16,487 nt of DNA. It comes from Bacteroidales bacterium UBA1628. Lineage in GTDB: Bacteria > Bacteroidota > Bacteroidia > Bacteroidales > UBA932. Numbering within the stretch: position 1 is the first letter of the stretch; each line of letters begins with the position of its first letter. Positions 1 through 6,469 of the stretch are shown piece by piece. A program made the translations under genes and the position numbers. The stretch lies in NCBI GenBank assembly GCA_002321335.1, contig DCMG01000150.1:7497-23983 (forward strand), read 5' to 3'. The notes under the pieces are model-generated. The model searched no databases. It saw only the letters and a list, made by a program, of their open reading frames with translations, and had not been told where the DNA came from.

Positions 1-890
1 CTGTTGTCGGCTTGTTTGCCTTCCTTCGCCACATCAACCTTCTGGCTTCCCTTGGCGATTCTCTCCCTCTTCTTGTTGCCCTTCTTCGGCTCGAACTGGG
101 ACAAGTCTATCTTTCCGAGAACCTTGAGGCCAGGTGTCGAACTCTCGGCGGCTGGTTTCTCTTCCTTGGTCTCGGTCTTGGCAACAGGCTGCTGGTGTTT
201 CGCCTTGGCCTGCTCTTCTTTCTGTCTGGCGGCGGCAGCGAGTTTCCTTTCGTGCTTGCTCATCGGTCTGTCACCGCCGTGGACATCCTTTCCTGCAGCA
301 GGGGTTGTCGGCTCAGGTACGGTTTCCTTGACGGCCTCTGGTTTCTTGACCTCAGGCTGCGGCTCGGGCTTCTTTTCCGCCGCTTCCTTCTTCGGCTCTT
401 CCTCGACAGGAGACTCGTGGACAGGCTCGGCCTTGGCGGGCTCCGGCACTGTCTCCGTCATCGGCTCCACCTCCGGAACCTTGACCTCCGGCTCTTGCAC
501 AGGCTCGGGTTTCACCTCGGGCTGAGACTCCGGCTCTGGCTGCCGGACAACTTCAGGTTCAGGTTTCGGCTCAGCCGGCGTGAAGATGGTTGTCTTGATG
601 ACAGTCTCCCGCACAGGTTCTTCCTCGTCTTCTTCTTTCTGGCTTTCCTGCTGTTGCTTCTTGGAGGTCTTCTCTAAAATCTCGTTGAGTTTGATGTCAA
701 TCTTTTCCGAAGCCTGTTTGGCCGCCTTGTCCATTCCGAACTGCTTGTCAATCGCCGGAAGAAGATCTTCCGAGATCTTCACGTTCGGATTGGCTTCGAC
801 CTCGACCCCCTTGCTGGCCAGAAAGTCCACAAGTTTCTGAAGTCCGATGTTGTAAGTTCTTATTATTTTATTAAGTCTGATTTCTGCCAT
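1..890 (-). CDS. infB: Translation initiation factor IF-2, N-terminal part (runs off the window)
   Basis: IF-2 is the GTPase that brings initiator tRNA to the small ribosomal subunit. Only about 296 N-terminal residues are in the window; the G domain and C-terminal domains lie beyond position 1. The protein opens with an IF2_N-type module (MAEIRLNKIIRTYNIGL, then a stretch ending near residue 57 with KQFGMDK). A long, disordered Pro/Glu/Lys/Val-rich linker follows, with many PEP, KPE and VPE repeats, and then a basic segment (KKGNKKRERIAKG) like the one that precedes the G domain in the family. The ATG at 890 is preceded by GAAT and gives the canonical N-terminus. There is no in-frame stop from 890 to 1. 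It lies 47 bases after nusA in the same direction, the classical rimP-nusA-infB order. Identity rests on the N-terminal module plus context, because the GTP-binding motifs cannot be seen. Confidence 0.93.
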   Translation of the reverse strand, partial: MAEIRLNKIIRTYNIGLQKLVDFLASKGVEVEANPNVKISEDLLPAIDKQFGMDKAAKQASEKIDIKLNEILEKTSKKQQQESQKEEDEEEPVRETVIKTTIFTPAEPKPEPEVVRQPEPESQPEVKPEPVQEPEVKVPEVEPMTETVPEPAKAEPVHESPVEEEPKKEAAEKKPEPQPEVKKPEAVKETVPEPTTPAAGKDVHGGDRPMSKHERKLAAAARQKEEQAKAKHQQPVAKTETKEEKPAAESSTPGLKVLGKIDLSQFEPKKGNKKRERIAKGSQKVDVAKEGKQADN

Positions 891-937
891 ATTCAACCCC
901 TTGTTTGTTAATGTTTATCCTCTTGCGTGACGGATGG

Positions 938-2203
938 TTACTCTTCGAACTCTGCCCTGAGAATCTTGAACACATCGGCCACTGTCTCGTCTTCGAGATC
1001 GGCTCTCTTCGCAATGTCTTCCGGAGTGAATGAGAGCACGCTCTTGGCCGTGTCGCACCCGATCGCCTCAAGGCGGTCGATGACCCACTGGTCAATCTCG
1101 TTGCTGAACTCGCTGAGGAGAACGTCCTCCTCTTCCTGTCCCTCGTCCTTAGGAAGCTCTCTCCAAACCTCGATCTCCCTTCCGACAAGCATTCCGGCCA
1201 GTTTGATGTTGCAGCCGCCGCGTCCGATGCCTTTCTTGACCTCGTCAGGCTGCATGTAGACCTTGATCTTGTCGGTCTCCGAGTTCCCCAGGTCGATTGA
1301 AGACACCCTTGCCGGGTTGAGAGCCCTCTGGATGAGAAGCTGCGTGTTGTTGGTCCACTGAAGCACGTCTATGTTCTCGTTGCGGAGCTCTCGGACGATA
1401 CCGATGATTCTGGATCCTTTCACACCGATGCAGGCTCCGATCGGGTCGATTCTTTCGTCATAAGACTCAACCGCCACCTTGGCGCGCTCTCCAGGAACAC
1501 GTACGACCTTCTTGATGGTGATCAGACCGTCGAATATCTCCGGAACCTCATGCTCGAAGAGCTTCTCGAGGAACTCGTTGGAAGTTCTGGAAAGAGTGAT
1601 GTAAGGAGTCGTGTTGTTCTTCATCTCCACGCTCTTGATGATCGCGCGGATGGTGTCTCCCTTCTTGAATCTCTCGCCAGGGATCTGCTCGGCCTTAGGC
1701 AGATGCAGCTCATTGTTGTCATCGTCAAGGATGATGACCTCCTTTGACCATGTCTGGTAGATCTCGCCTGTGAAGATCTCGCCGACCTTGTCGGAATAGG
1801 CCTTGAAGACATTCGCCTTGTCGATGTCCATGATGCGGCCCTGGAGGTTCTGCCTGATGTTCAGGATTCCCCTTCGGCCGAAGGACGCGAGGGACAGCTT
1901 CTTGGTGTAGACATCTCCGATCTCGTAGTCATCGTCCCCGGTCTCGGCCTTGATCTGGTCGAGGGTGATCTGAGTGTTGGGATTCTCCACTTCCTCGACT
2001 ATGTCGAAGTTCTGGTAGATCTCGCAGTCTCCCTTGTCGACGTTGATGATGACGTCGAAGTTGTCGGCCGAACCGTAAGTCTTGGCGATCTGGGTGAGGA
2101 ACACGTCCTTGAGCACACCCATCATCACCGGTCTGTCGATGTTCTTTTCCTCCTTGAAGTCCTTGAAGGCGTCAATCAGAGTGATTTCTTCTTTCTTTTC
2201 CAT
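938..2203 (-). CDS. nusA: Transcription termination/antitermination factor NusA
   Basis: NusA binds RNA polymerase and nascent RNA and modulates pausing, termination and antitermination. The 421-residue product has the expected order. The N-terminal RNAP-binding domain covers about residues 1-125 (FGRRGILNIRQNLQG marks the end of this part). An S1 domain follows at about 130-205 (VGEIFTGEIYQ, then GDTIRAIIKSVEM). Two KH domains come next (RIDPIGACIGVKGSRI, later KKGIGRGGCNIKLA). A short helical C-terminal segment (SFTPEDIAKRADLEDETVADVF) resembles a helix-hairpin-helix. This is shorter than E. coli NusA, which has two C-terminal acidic repeats, and normal for Bacteroidetes. It starts 18 bases after the rimP stop and is followed by infB. 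In enterobacteria NusA represses its own operon through a leader; see the rimP leader hairpin here. Confidence 0.97.
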   Translation of the reverse strand: MEKKEEITLIDAFKDFKEEKNIDRPVMMGVLKDVFLTQIAKTYGSADNFDVIINVDKGDCEIYQNFDIVEEVENPNTQITLDQIKAETGDDDYEIGDVYTKKLSLASFGRRGILNIRQNLQGRIMDIDKANVFKAYSDKVGEIFTGEIYQTWSKEVIILDDDNNELHLPKAEQIPGERFKKGDTIRAIIKSVEMKNNTTPYITLSRTSNEFLEKLFEHEVPEIFDGLITIKKVVRVPGERAKVAVESYDERIDPIGACIGVKGSRIIGIVRELRNENIDVLQWTNNTQLLIQRALNPARVSSIDLGNSETDKIKVYMQPDEVKKGIGRGGCNIKLAGMLVGREIEVWRELPKDEGQEEEDVLLSEFSNEIDQWVIDRLEAIGCDTAKSVLSFTPEDIAKRADLEDETVADVFKILRAEFEE

Positions 2204-2221
2204 GTTTATATTCTTAATATC

Positions 2222-2692
2222 TTATTTCTTGAACACAATGTGCGGCGTGACTGAGTTTATCTCATCGAATCCGATGCGGTCCTCATGCTCCACGAGTTCC
2301 TTTTTCTTCTTGCCCTCCACAGCCTCTTTCTGTGAATATCTCAGGCATATTCCATCCTCGTCGGCTCCCGTGAGGACCCCGACGATTCTCTTCCCGCCCT
2401 TAAGCCTTGCCTCCACAGCTGAGCCGATAGCCTTCTCGTATTGCTTGAGAACCTTGAATGGTTGGTCGAGACCTGCTGATGTGACGGTGAGGGAATAGTC
2501 TTCCGCATCCTTGTCGAAAGCCGCCAGAAAAGCGTCGTTGATGCTGACGCAATCCTCGAGGTCCATGTCCCCGGCTTCTTTCTCGATGGTGAGCACGATG
2601 TCATTGTCATTGCTGACGGTTACATCCACAATGAAGCAGCCGCGAGCCTTCACAGCCTCTTCAATGCCGGATAATATCTGTTCTTTCCGCAT
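2222..2692 (-). CDS. rimP: Ribosome maturation factor RimP
   Basis: RimP assists assembly of the 30S subunit. The 156-residue product fits the family length. The N-terminal domain contains LTIEKEAGDMDLEDCVSIND and the family signature YSLTVTSAGLDQPF (usually S-[SP]-G-L-D-[RQ]-P). A C-terminal Sm-like beta domain follows (KGGKRIVGVLTG, then RIGFDEINSV). The ATG at 2692 gives the canonical start MRKEQILSGI. It is the first gene of the minus-strand rimP-nusA-infB operon, about 60 bases behind a perfect TAnnTTTG promoter element. No metY or initiator tRNA gene, which heads this operon in E. coli, is seen. Confidence 0.96.
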   Translation of the reverse strand: MRKEQILSGIEEAVKARGCFIVDVTVSNDNDIVLTIEKEAGDMDLEDCVSINDAFLAAFDKDAEDYSLTVTSAGLDQPFKVLKQYEKAIGSAVEARLKGGKRIVGVLTGADEDGICLRYSQKEAVEGKKKKELVEHEDRIGFDEINSVTPHIVFKK

Positions 2693-2705
2693 AAAATCCT
2701 GATTT

Positions 2706-2745
2706 TACAAAACAAAAGATAGGAGACGCTTTCGTCCTCCTATCT
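2706..2745 (-). terminator. Terminator-like hairpin in the rimP-nusA-infB leader (candidate attenuator)
   Basis: Read on the minus strand, AGATAGGAGGACG pairs with CGTCTCCTATCT across an AAAG loop (2717-2745). This makes 12 base pairs with one bulged base. The hairpin is followed directly by TTTTGTTTTG (2708-2717), a U-rich tail as in an intrinsic terminator. It lies between the predicted transcription start (about 2751-2754) and the rimP start codon at 2692. Transcripts that read through carry the genes for RimP, NusA and IF-2. The structure is seen in the sequence; the attenuator role is inference. A 5' stabilising hairpin is the main alternative. Confidence 0.6.
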
Positions 2746-2757
2746 CTCACAACGATG

Positions 2758-2789
2758 CAAAGATAAGAATATTTTAGTGAATATGAAAA
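2758..2789 (-). promoter_or_regulatory. Promoter of the rimP-nusA-infB operon (Bacteroidetes type)
   Basis: The minus strand carries TATCTTTG at 2765-2758, a perfect match to the Bacteroidetes -7 element TAnnTTTG. After a 20-base spacer, TTTT at 2789-2786 sits at the -33 (TTTG) position. The expected start site is near 2751-2754. The element lies inside the divergent rimP/lpxD gap, interleaved with the lpxD promoter. Confidence 0.65.
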
Positions 2790-2805
2790 TAAATTGCTTT
2801 CTTTG
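2773..2805 (+). promoter_or_regulatory. Promoter of lpxD
   Basis: TTTCTTTG at 2798-2805 is one base off TAnnTTTG. TTTAG at 2773-2777 is 20 bases upstream as a weak -33 element. It lies about 40 bases before the lpxD ATG. The surrounding word ATTGCTTTCTTTGCAGAA is nearly identical to that at the lpxC promoter, which supports it being a real promoter. Confidence 0.55.
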
Positions 2806-2847
2806 CAGAACGTTTGGTAAAATTTGAAGAATTTAACGCCATAAAAG

Positions 2848-3837
2848 ATGGAATTTACAGCTAAGCAATTGGCCCAGGTGCTCAAGGGAACCGTTGAGGG
2901 AGACCCGCAGGCAACAGTCACATCATTCGCCAAGATTGAGCATGGAAAACCGGGGCAGTTATGCTTTTTCGCAAATCCGAAGTACGAGAAATACGTTTAC
3001 ACATGCAGAGCCAGCGTCCTGCTGGTCAATAAGGATTTCACCCCCAAGGAGACCGTGACATCAACTATGGTCAGGGTTGACGACGCCTACAAGTCACTTG
3101 CGGACCTTCTTAAATATGTTTCTACCCAGAAACGTACGGACAAGAGGCACAGAGGCTTCCGCTCATCTTGGTTCCTTACCACGAAGTTCGGGAAGAAAGT
3201 CTATCTCGGAAGCCATTCCTACGTGGGACACCACGCCAAGGTCGGTGACTACACCAAGATCTACGAGAATGTCTATGTCGGAGACAACACCGTGATCGGC
3301 TCGCATTGCATAATCTACCCGGGAGTCGTCATCTATCCTGGAATGGTCATCGGTGACAACGTGATCATCCACGCCAATGCGGTCATCGGCTCCGACGGAT
3401 TCGGCAACGCCCCTCTTCCGGACGGAACATGGGAGAAGATCGAACACATCGGCAATGTTGTCATCGGCAACAACGTGGAGATCGGCGCCGGGACGACGAT
3501 CGACAAGTCTGAGATGGAATCCACCATCATCGGCAACGGCGTGAAGATCGACAACCTCTGCCAGATTGCGCACAATGTCCAGATCGGAGACAACACCGTG
3601 ATGGCGGCCCAGTGCGGCATAGCAGGCTCCACAAAGATCGGCAAGAACTGCATTCTGGCGGGGCAGGTCGGCATCGCCGGGCATCTGAATATAGCCGACA
3701 ACACCACGATCGGAGCCCAGTGCGGAGTGATCGGGAATATTCGTAAGTCCGGTCAGGTATTCCTTGGTTCTCCGGCCCTTCCTCTGAAGAACTACCTCCG
3801 CAGCTACGCCGTCTTCAAGCGCCAGGGCGAGGAATAG
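2848..3837 (+). CDS. lpxD: UDP-3-O-acylglucosamine N-acyltransferase LpxD
   Basis: LpxD transfers a hydroxyacyl chain from acyl-ACP to the 2-amino group of UDP-3-O-acyl-glucosamine, the third step of lipid A synthesis, in the cytoplasm. The 329-residue product has the uridine-binding N-terminal domain (about 1-100; ITSFAKIEHG-like segment, LCFFANPKYEKYV). A left-handed beta-helix of hexapeptide repeats follows (IGDNVIIHANAVIGSDGFG, VEIGAGTTID). The QIAHNVQIG motif holds the likely catalytic His242, and a C-terminal helix follows (NYLRSYAVFKR). The first helix turn (residues about 100-115) is unusually diverged from the usual P-x-A-x-I-G pattern, but length is kept, so no frameshift is inferred. 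It has its own promoter. lpxC follows after a 102-base gap that has another promoter. Confidence 0.96.
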   Translation: MEFTAKQLAQVLKGTVEGDPQATVTSFAKIEHGKPGQLCFFANPKYEKYVYTCRASVLLVNKDFTPKETVTSTMVRVDDAYKSLADLLKYVSTQKRTDKRHRGFRSSWFLTTKFGKKVYLGSHSYVGHHAKVGDYTKIYENVYVGDNTVIGSHCIIYPGVVIYPGMVIGDNVIIHANAVIGSDGFGNAPLPDGTWEKIEHIGNVVIGNNVEIGAGTTIDKSEMESTIIGNGVKIDNLCQIAHNVQIGDNTVMAAQCGIAGSTKIGKNCILAGQVGIAGHLNIADNTTIGAQCGVIGNIRKSGQVFLGSPALPLKNYLRSYAVFKRQGEE

Positions 3838-3869
3838 CAGCCAATATCCACTAACCGGCGGTGTAATGC

Positions 3870-3900
3870 TTGAATATTCAAAAATTCATTGCTATCTTTG
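3870..3900 (+). promoter_or_regulatory. Promoter of lpxC-lpxA
   Basis: TATCTTTG at 3893-3900 is a perfect TAnnTTTG element. TTG at 3870-3872 is 20 bases upstream. The start site would fall near 3904-3909, about 35 bases before the lpxC ATG. The flanking word ATTGCTATCTTTGCAGAA differs by one base from the lpxD promoter word. Confidence 0.7.
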
Positions 3901-3939
3901 CAGAATGCTGTATTTTACGCAGCCTGCAATAGATAGATT

Positions 3940-4857
3940 ATGACATCTTGTAAGCAAAGAACCCTTGCGGGTGAATATGAGTTCCATGGCAAGGGACTCC
4001 ACACCGGCAGGATTTCGACGATGACTCTCAAGCCGGCTCCGGAGAACACCGGAATCATTTTCCGTAGGGTTGACCTTGGGGAATCCGCGATTGTCGAAGC
4101 CCTTGCCGAAAATGTGTCTTCCACAGCGAGAAGCACCACGATTTCCAAAGGCGAGGCTTCTGTCTCAACAATAGAGCATCTTATGTCAGCGCTCACCGGA
4201 ATGGGGGTTGACAATGCCATTATTGATATTGACAATGTCGAGGTTCCGATTCTTGATGGCAGTGCCCGCTATTATGTCGAGGCGATCGCCAAAGACGGTC
4301 TCAAGGAACAGGATGCGGAAAGAAAATATGTGACCGTTCCTGAGGAAATCGAAATCAAGGATGAAAAGACCGGATCCTATGTCAGAATAACCCCTGCCGA
4401 CGCTCCGTCGATGGACATCACCGTTGATTTCGGCTCTAAGGTTCTCGGGGTACAGACGGCTCATTGGGATGAGTCTACCGACTACGCCAAAGAAATCGGT
4501 CCGTGCCGCACGTTCGTGTTCTTCCATGAGATAGAGTACCTGTTCCAGAACAATCTGGTAAAGGGCGGGGATGTGGACAACGCCATAGTCATTGTCGAGC
4601 ATCCTGTACAGCCTGAGCAGGTCGAGAGGCTTTCGGCGCTTTTCAATGTGCCGGAACTTGCCATAAATGACAACGGCTATCTCAACAACCTCAAGCTCCA
4701 CTTTCCGAACGAGTGCGGAAGGCACAAGCTTCTGGATCTGATAGGGGATTTGAGACTTGCCGGAGGTTATCTCAAGGCCAAGGTCACGGCGTTCAAGCCG
4801 GGGCACACCATCAACACACGTGCGGCCGTAGCCATCCGTGAGAAATCAGAAAAATAA
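3940..4857 (+). CDS. lpxC: UDP-3-O-acyl-N-acetylglucosamine deacetylase LpxC (not fused to FabZ)
   Basis: LpxC is the zinc deacetylase that commits UDP-3-O-acyl-GlcNAc to lipid A. Key residues are present: STIEHLMSAL with Glu79 and the zinc ligand His80; NECGRHKLLDLIGDL with ligands His262 and Asp266; and KPGHTIN with the catalytic His289. The 305-residue length matches stand-alone LpxC of proteobacteria. In many Bacteroidetes LpxC continues into a FabZ dehydratase domain to about 460 residues. Here the frame ends with IREKSEK and lpxA begins 14 bases later, so no FabZ part exists at this locus. The ATG at 3940 overlaps the stop of a 12-codon upstream frame (ATGA). A promoter lies directly upstream. 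Confidence 0.97.
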   Translation: MTSCKQRTLAGEYEFHGKGLHTGRISTMTLKPAPENTGIIFRRVDLGESAIVEALAENVSSTARSTTISKGEASVSTIEHLMSALTGMGVDNAIIDIDNVEVPILDGSARYYVEAIAKDGLKEQDAERKYVTVPEEIEIKDEKTGSYVRITPADAPSMDITVDFGSKVLGVQTAHWDESTDYAKEIGPCRTFVFFHEIEYLFQNNLVKGGDVDNAIVIVEHPVQPEQVERLSALFNVPELAINDNGYLNNLKLHFPNECGRHKLLDLIGDLRLAGGYLKAKVTAFKPGHTINTRAAVAIREKSEK

Positions 4858-4871
4858 ACATATACTTGAAT

Positions 4872-5684
4872 ATGAACAAAATTTCACCATTAGCGTCGGT
4901 AAGCCCTAAGGCTAAGCTTGGCGACAACGTTGAGATCGGTCCTTTCGCCTTTGTCGATGACGATGTGGAAATCGGCGACGGATGTGTTATCCAGCCTCAT
5001 GCTGTTATCTATCCATATGTGAAGATGGGAAAGAACTGTCAGGTTTTTCCCGGCGCAGTAGTCGGAGCGATTCCTCAAGATCTTAAATATGACGGCGAGG
5101 TCACTTATGTGGAGATCGGAGACAATGTGACCATCCGTGAGTGTGTGACGATCAACCGTGGCACAAAGGCCAGTGGCAAAGGTGTCACCAAGATTGGCAG
5201 CAATACATTGCTGATGTCCTACGTTCATGTAGCCCATGACTGTGTGGTCGGCAATCATTGCATCCTCGTAAGTTTTGTCGGCATAGCGGGCGAGACCGTC
5301 GTTGACGACTGGGCGATTGTCGGTGGCGGAGCCAAGGCTCACCAGTTCTCCAAGATCGGCTGCCACGCCATGGTCGGTGGCATGTCAAAGATCAACAAGG
5401 ACATTCCTCCTTACGTTCTTTGCGGACGCGACCCGATCTGCTATTCAGGTGTGAACATCGTCGGACTCCGCCGCCGCGGATTCTCATCCGATGTCATCCG
5501 CAACATCAAGGACATCTACGACACAATCTATTTCTCCGGCTACAACATCACAGACGGCTGCGCCAAGGTAGAGGCCGGATTCCCTCAGAGCGAGGAGCGT
5601 GACACCATCCTGAATTTCATCAGAAGCTCGAAGCGTGGAATCATCAGGGCAAACGACTCCCACGAGAAGGGAGAATTTGAATAG
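4872..5684 (+). CDS. lpxA: Acyl-ACP:UDP-N-acetylglucosamine O-acyltransferase LpxA
   Basis: LpxA catalyses the first lipid A step, transfer of a 3-hydroxyacyl chain from ACP to UDP-GlcNAc. The 270-residue product is a hexapeptide beta-helix (NKISPLASVSPKAKLGDNV, EIGPFAFVDDDVEIGDGCVI). GAIPQDLKYDGE and TIRECVTINRGT are family signatures. The catalytic histidine is in MSYVHVAHDCVVG (His122), and AHQFSKIGCHAMVGGMS follows. The C-terminal helical part (VGLRRRGFSSDVIRNIKDIY) separates it from LpxD. I start at the ATG at 4872; a TTG two codons upstream (4866) is less likely. It lies 14 bases after lpxC, clearly cotranscribed. Confidence 0.97.
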   Translation: MNKISPLASVSPKAKLGDNVEIGPFAFVDDDVEIGDGCVIQPHAVIYPYVKMGKNCQVFPGAVVGAIPQDLKYDGEVTYVEIGDNVTIRECVTINRGTKASGKGVTKIGSNTLLMSYVHVAHDCVVGNHCILVSFVGIAGETVVDDWAIVGGGAKAHQFSKIGCHAMVGGMSKINKDIPPYVLCGRDPICYSGVNIVGLRRRGFSSDVIRNIKDIYDTIYFSGYNITDGCAKVEAGFPQSEERDTILNFIRSSKRGIIRANDSHEKGEFE

Positions 5685-5700
5685 TGCCGGTGAGACGGCC

Positions 5701-6378
5701 GTGCTGCTGAGTGTGGCATGGTTCCCTCCGGTCAGCTATTTCGCATTGATGGCTAAAGACTTCATCTTGTCTGGGGACAGGGTGAAGCCTTCTGTCGTTT
5801 ACCTTGAGGCCTGCGAGCATTATCAGAAGCAATCATGGCGGAACCGTTTCCGCTACTACGCCGCCGACGGCCCGTTAAGCCTGAATTTTCCGATTGTCCA
5901 CGAGAGCGGCACCCACGAACTGCCGATAACCGAGATCAAGGTGGATTACTCGACTCCGTGGCTGGTCCGTACCGAGCGTGCTATCGCCTCCGCCTACGAA
6001 TCCTCCGCCTATTTTGAATATTACAAGGACGAGTTGTTCGCGATTCTGGACTCTCAACCTGAGATGTTGTTCGACCTTGATCTCCAGTTGATTAAATTCT
6101 TTCTCCGGAAGACCGGCATCTCGGTGGATCTGAGGATGACCGATGAATATGTCCCCGTCCGTTCCCGTGAGATTCCTGTGGATACAGCCCGCTACGGGAT
6201 GGACTACCGAGAGCTTATCCATCCGAAACGTCCGGACAACATCCTTAAAGATCTGAATCTGGAAAAACCGTACTTCCAGGTCTTTGCCCGAAAGTACGGT
6301 TTCATTCCGAATCTTTCAATCATGGACCTTCTGTTCAATGAAGGTCCCGATTCAATCTCCTTTCTTAAAAACATGTAG
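5701..6378 (+). CDS. WbqC-like family protein
   Basis: The product resembles the WbqC-like family, found in Bacteroidetes and in O-antigen/glycan loci; its biochemical activity is not established. Family features seen are the N-terminal VLLSVAWFPPVSYF, VYLEACEHYQKQSWRNRFRY, ITEIKVDYSTPWLVRTERAI, AYESSAYFEYYKDELFAIL and the DLQLIKFFLRKTGI region. Start choice: no ATG lies before 5749, which would cut off the conserved first segment. The GTG at 5701 puts the initiator exactly where family members have M-L-L-S, 16 bases after the lpxA stop. A GTG at 5635 or a TTG at 5677 would overlap lpxA. It is the last gene of the lpx run, suggesting a link with lipid A or surface glycan, but that is inference from position. 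Confidence 0.85.
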   Translation: MLLSVAWFPPVSYFALMAKDFILSGDRVKPSVVYLEACEHYQKQSWRNRFRYYAADGPLSLNFPIVHESGTHELPITEIKVDYSTPWLVRTERAIASAYESSAYFEYYKDELFAILDSQPEMLFDLDLQLIKFFLRKTGISVDLRMTDEYVPVRSREIPVDTARYGMDYRELIHPKRPDNILKDLNLEKPYFQVFARKYGFIPNLSIMDLLFNEGPDSISFLKNM

Positions 6379-6385
6379 ACTTTCT

Positions 6386-6442
6386 CGGTCACTGAGCTTG
6401 TCGAAGTGCTGAGCTTTCGGCCGCTGAGCTTGTCGAAGCGCC
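6386..6442 (+). repeat. REP-like palindromic repeats in the convergent gap
   Basis: Two full units share the 11-base core GAGCTTGTCGA flanked by inverted arms. Unit one (6390-6408) has arms CACT/AGTG. Unit two (6422-6440) has arms CGCT/AGCG. Between them is a partial unit CTGAGCTTTCGG (6409-6420). The arms differ between units but stay complementary, as expected for a hairpin-forming element. The block lies between the convergent wbqC-like and FadL-like genes, a typical REP position, and may also serve as a transcription end. The same family recurs inside tilS. The remaining bases up to 6469 contain a short GCCGAAAT tandem and nothing else recognised. Confidence 0.8.
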
Positions 6443-6469
6443 GAAATGCCGAAATGCCAGATACTTAGC

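Noticed and set aside
12..677. 221-codon plus-strand frame rich in Leu, Arg and Gly
   Set aside because: Antisense shadow of the Pro/Glu-rich linker of IF-2.
3163..3684. 173-codon minus-strand frame opposite lpxD
   Set aside because: Asp/Val/His-rich periodic product is the mirror of the LpxD hexapeptide repeats.
4186..4806. 206-codon minus-strand frame opposite lpxC
   Set aside because: Shadow of lpxC, no start context and no recognisable motif.
4857..4872. Hidden FabZ domain lost by a frameshift after lpxC
   Set aside because: Only 14 bases separate lpxC from lpxA, so no FabZ coding sequence can be present.
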